A DNA stretch of 64,000 nt from Brettanomyces bruxellensis (lineage: Eukaryota; Ascomycota; Pichiomycetes; Pichiales; Pichiaceae). The stretch is from contig NC_054690.1 in assembly GCF_011074885.1 (NCBI RefSeq), positions 439,001-503,000 on the forward strand. The letters run 5' to 3'. Made by a program: the position numbers and the translations under genes. The notes under the pieces were generated by a model. The model had not been told where the DNA came from and ran no database searches. It worked only from the letters and a program-made list of their open reading frames with translations. Position 1 is the first letter of the stretch; every line of letters starts with the position of its first letter. Below are positions 62,201-64,000 of the stretch, piece after piece.

Positions 62201-63910
62201 GATAGTGAGCTCGCTCAAAGATGTCTGAAGTTTTTGAGTATGACTATTCGTTATAGGGATGACCTCAAAATTAAACCGATGGCTTTGGCATACATTTTGA
62301 AGGAGCTAATGCCAGATTTGGATGAGCCTCAACGGGAAGGTGTCGCTTTTGGATTTTTGAAGAGTATCATTTCTCGTCACTACATGCTTCCCGAGCTTTA
62401 TGATGTTGTGGACCGCATTTCGCGATTAATGGTTACTAGTACTTCCAAGGAAATTAGGCAGGCTTCTAGAACTGTATTCTATACTTTCCTTATGGAGTAC
62501 GATCAGGGTAGAGGAAGACTCGATAAAGAACTTAAGTTGTTGGTCAACAATCTCTCTTACCCGGCCGAGACGGGTAGAAAATCTGTTATGGAATTACTCA
62601 ATCTGCTGGTGACAAAGTGCAACAAACAGCTTTTGGAAAAGCTTGTCCCCTCACTATTTTTGGCATTGTCCAGAGTTGCTGTTATTGATAATTCACCTTC
62701 ATGTCGAGAGATTGCTTCTGCACTTCTCTCATCCATGTTCACAAGGATGAGTAAGCTTGAATGTAGCTTTAAGTTTGTTACTGATCTTATTGTTGCATGG
62801 ATTAGTCAACCAGCAAACCCTGTTCTAGTTCGATGTGGACTCAATGCTTACGAGTCATATGTAACTGCGTTGGGAATAGACGAGAATCAAGAGCTTAACA
62901 AATTGGCTATGGAACGTGTTCTTGAAGTTTTAAAATCTGTTAAAAGAACGGATGCTCAGCAATCACAGAATGATAATATCGATTGGGAGATCATATATGC
63001 AGTTATGTCAACATTTGAGGCAGTTCTTGAGACATCAATTGCCAACGTGACCCGCTCTTTGAGAGATGCTGAAATATGGAAATACATCGTCGAAGCATTG
63101 CTATATCCACATTCATGGATTCGGGCAGCCGCATCTCGTCTTATTTCAAGTTTACTCTTGGAAATTGAAAACGACCGGCAGGCTGTTCAGTTTGAAGTGA
63201 GTGATGAGGAAATTCAAACTATCGCATACAGATCATTCAGACAATTGGGTGCACCTCAAGTTCAGTCTGATCTGGCTAGTCAAGCCATAAAAAATATTGC
63301 CATTATCTCGAGAATATGGGAAAAGGCAAACACGCCCTTCATTTCTGCGGCTTTTACTAAACACAACGATGGAAAGGATGCAGCTAATGAAGAAAAGCAT
63401 GAGGTCAAGACTTATGATTCCCCTCTTGAATGGGCTATCAATAGATCTGCTGCTATCTTGAGGAATGAATCGAGGGGTAACAGTCAAACATTAGTTGCAA
63501 AGAAAGCACTAATTCAATACTATACCTTTATATCAAAATTCATTGATTCAAAACGTTTAGGTGAAATTCTAAGCGAGCAAGTTTTGATACCTTTGGTGAA
63601 TATTTCGGAAGAGGAGGTAGCATACGAAGATGATGAAGATAACTCCTTACCACTTCTTGCAACCCAATGTCTCGAGAATATACGTACAAAGCTTGGTACA
63701 TCTTCCTATAACATCGTGTATTCTTCTGCAAAACAAATAATTGAGACCAGAAGAGCGGACAGAAAGACAAAAAGAGCACAACTTGAATTGATGAATCCAA
63801 AGGTTGCTGCAAAAAGAAGATTGAAAAAGCATATGAGATTTAGAAAAAAGAGAAGAATGAATAAAGACGAGAATGGCCTTTACAAAGCAAAGAGGAAAAG
63901 AAGAGTTTAA
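56270..63910 (+). CDS. UTP20: UTP20 SSU processome HEAT-repeat scaffold
   Basis: Giant nucleolar scaffold of the U3-containing small-subunit processome, needed for 18S rRNA maturation. The 2546-aa protein is almost entirely HEAT/ARM helices, a little longer than S. cerevisiae Utp20 (about 2490). It begins MGGKKSGTTSSRRKFVYRSF followed by DRVDSIKIDP, the usual start of the family. The region around LYPFIKSL to HDMNEIVSVL and the DRIN-type central region (about 900-1500) are consistent. The C-terminus is strongly basic (KKHMRFRKKRRMNKDENG, then AKRKRRV), a typical nucleolar RNA-binding tail. The frame is uninterrupted across 7.6 kb, and the stop codon lies about 90 bases before the window end. 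Confidence 0.96.
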   Translation: MGGKKSGTTSSRRKFVYRSFRDRVDSIKIDPIRDLARKPFEDTDDSFFLSALLHYIEINLSKNFQEFSEKVEPISRSLPQIIYNQNAIFDALEKAILVNDSLSLQPLLDLLSQFCHDLGPDFMPFYVRTLDDIIKVAIPQTNPDSLELIFNALAYIFKYLSKIIVKDILPTFKRLSPLLLLEHKGYITKFASQALSFLVRKSHSDSLNKFISYSLDSNSNIEGNKESYHTALVIIYSEALLSVSGTLFSRARIIVENFASYALLQPSSESILADVSMNVLSNCLSAEQASPLYEGILSAIKTDSKPEVTQAHPSVPISIIQILHTLAFAEAGRKVSSWSQIMEAFRQTLKLELEYNGEEKNTNLMPFNHSVVQLAATMMRNADEDFIKDDGKELFKLMLNVNKGKAFLPFLDLLTDLSVDKAMLFANQFFTLFIVKNWKEYYREIGYFLSRMKDKGLVNSDNDNDNLMVRIPTEFLNFIVKGFKKSTRLLEDSSEGSMKPEDYIDILWEIQIVENSKAQVKTSVLLSLLRNLQITCSSLYASDLIGHVLLAISHQKLNDEEALAIVRGCTDIMENSCKSLSFLEGYCVLLESIHSKSWSKASEYVSSNKDKVLLYLSQNMRSPNHSVRNLSLKAATATYSASGLSVPDPINSCQIIEGIPLDIQHGREIQLRLRKLGRQLSSEPNNDLLNRMMSDFAIGQLSVRFSPTWQGVFDFIAPTVDRLSEYLWKNVLTMISTDYDELEEIQYFDYAEATELKSSLLRWYPQTLRLSSKLEDAESLILKYDQPIRSVFELEKTKAPDLRPTMFYRLQAIKLLNKFSDIAESHFTELYPFIKSLDRNVTDEHNLLAGWTKHDMNEIVSVLTHFKHLEKVQGIDHVKEILFQLLMSKVDSEQKLSLQCLLNLKDATYNKYQNELESLLDNTLFRDTVVRFLQGDSMTLSEEDVPTIMPLVIRILFGRSLIAATNGTNRGRKNAAITAVNSLKPLYITQFLELSFVSLDFSEFFGSDKSIKLESIDKRLLRNINGFLHTASTITQSLKLLHIECFEVLIRPLIYSLTVSEIVISSDGEEFMIDDVLNKIAHNNRKLGFKLLYKITDYLGEDFNWMPYGNLIYSKLIRHQLANFARENLEGVSSLMMIMTTLWPQKNLQFLLYYDDFLPTKSLLALLENKGAKEGVILSVLKFIDRLIQDKSQDNTFLNLLSVVIDSCMRSILSILSKPVNKEVSNIAIRLLLSFVSDGFISDNEMRKNLIPLLMNTLTKPDKQVDLGLKRSVTSLLDMLVKDYECSMDEIIPLYKSVSELAETASDQKLRLTMSGVFKQLADKFTEFEKVGNLMVELNSYSERKILEPDYERRLDAFQIINEKEYPNLSALEWLPIVHTSLYLMKNEDDLAMRSSATYTLTRFVDCFSAKKNQADASPYLEIMDDIIIPRIKTGVREKNENIRRGYVKLINHTVQHAKYFHDFSDMKILVPEREGTNFFDDITHLQMYKRQKAVRNLALISGEFTSASIAHYLLPIIEHYAFWTEEKFRNLANDTVDSMEPLLSRLTWHQFRAIFVRYLKIMNSAMIKDDPEKLRDTVLMIVAASRAFNSWSIPDAKRPHDYPKEDILCRFVIEQTLPQLKRCLNVRNADTMVKKIPVSEAMISLIMCCPKERIDAELPGILTGVCQILRSRSEEIRDAVRKHLGRIAKSLGSKFLNFIFRELKGALTRGPQIHILSFTIHYLLVIMENEINHGDLVESADLIVESIMNDIFGAASEEKAATGYSNKTKEIKHNKSYDTGELLAENIYLKNFLHLLKPIKFLLGEKLTLKAQTRLDELLRRFAVGLMKNEESKTKDILVLCFEIYQDSEDIIEKSMRKPEKTVDEKEDHFLVHLDSKPQKTKIEYSVYIKTMQKFSFELLRSAITRHKDELLKPGYLKDFIPILVTSLNSDDEGVICTSLRVLTVLVKVDFPEDVNPMFVSASRSVLKILQDVPGTDSELAQRCLKFLSMTIRYRDDLKIKPMALAYILKELMPDLDEPQREGVAFGFLKSIISRHYMLPELYDVVDRISRLMVTSTSKEIRQASRTVFYTFLMEYDQGRGRLDKELKLLVNNLSYPAETGRKSVMELLNLLVTKCNKQLLEKLVPSLFLALSRVAVIDNSPSCREIASALLSSMFTRMSKLECSFKFVTDLIVAWISQPANPVLVRCGLNAYESYVTALGIDENQELNKLAMERVLEVLKSVKRTDAQQSQNDNIDWEIIYAVMSTFEAVLETSIANVTRSLRDAEIWKYIVEALLYPHSWIRAAASRLISSLLLEIENDRQAVQFEVSDEEIQTIAYRSFRQLGAPQVQSDLASQAIKNIAIISRIWEKANTPFISAAFTKHNDGKDAANEEKHEVKTYDSPLEWAINRSAAILRNESRGNSQTLVAKKALIQYYTFISKFIDSKRLGEILSEQVLIPLVNISEEEVAYEDDEDNSLPLLATQCLENIRTKLGTSSYNIVYSSAKQIIETRRADRKTKRAQLELMNPKVAAKRRLKKHMRFRKKRRMNKDENGLYKAKRKRRV

Positions 63911-64000
63911 GTTCTACGCACATAGATATATAAATATAGACATAATTTAATCTTGTTGATTTCAAGCCTCAGCAGTAGATAAGTATATATTTTACAAATG

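Overview
This window is nuclear chromosomal DNA from a budding yeast (Saccharomycotina). The genes are compact and almost all lack introns. The one secure intron, in ERG9, has a GTAAGT donor and a CACTAAC branch box, and the promoters carry yeast RRPE/PAC, Gcn4-type and TATA elements. CTG appears at a position that is normally Leu in the CHD1 ATPase domain, so the CUG-Ser clade is unlikely. An NDUFAF5-type complex I assembly factor suggests a yeast that kept respiratory complex I. A member of the Pichiaceae (Brettanomyces, Pichia or Ogataea type) would fit, but the genus is not established.

Layout. 0-9.3 kb: an unrecognised 751-aa protein (-), the CHD1 remodeller (+) and a secreted class 3 lipase (-). 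9.3-14 kb: a gene-poor 2-kb stretch, a mitochondrially targeted alcohol dehydrogenase (+) and a second class 3 lipase (-). 14-26 kb: PAB1 (+), a Zn2Cys6 regulator (-), TYS1 (-), the divergent vitamin B6 pair SNO (-) and SNZ (+), and a KCH1/PRM6 potassium-transport protein (-). 26-38.5 kb: EAF7 (-), YKU70 (-), ERG9 (+, spliced), a mitochondrial-type helical protein (-), an NDUFAF5-like methyltransferase (+) and CIN1 (-). 38.8-45 kb: a small split gene (-), a GPI wall protein of the TOS1/TOH1 family (+), GCS1 ArfGAP (+) and a class II aldolase/adducin protein (+). 45-51 kb: SWT1 (+), a possible XLF/Nej1-like protein (-) with a puzzling small ORF beside it, IMP4 (+, frameshifted) and a VHS2/MLF3 protein (-, frameshifted). 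52.5-64 kb: the divergent H2B/H2A pair, RMD1-type DUF155 protein (-) and UTP20 (+).

The genes are mostly unrelated housekeeping functions. A few themes recur: chromatin (CHD1, EAF7, H2A/H2B), ribosome and RNA biology (IMP4, UTP20, PAB1, SWT1, TYS1) and end joining (YKU70 and possibly a Nej1-like partner). The most noteworthy observations are two conserved genes broken by what looks like one missing base in a short homopolymer, a third small gene that is readable only through a tiny intron or a similar missing base, an RRPE/PAC cluster plus A-rich leader in front of PAB1, and repeated CGCG elements in the histone promoter. I see no mobile element, CRISPR array, rRNA or tRNA, and no clearly novel multigene system.
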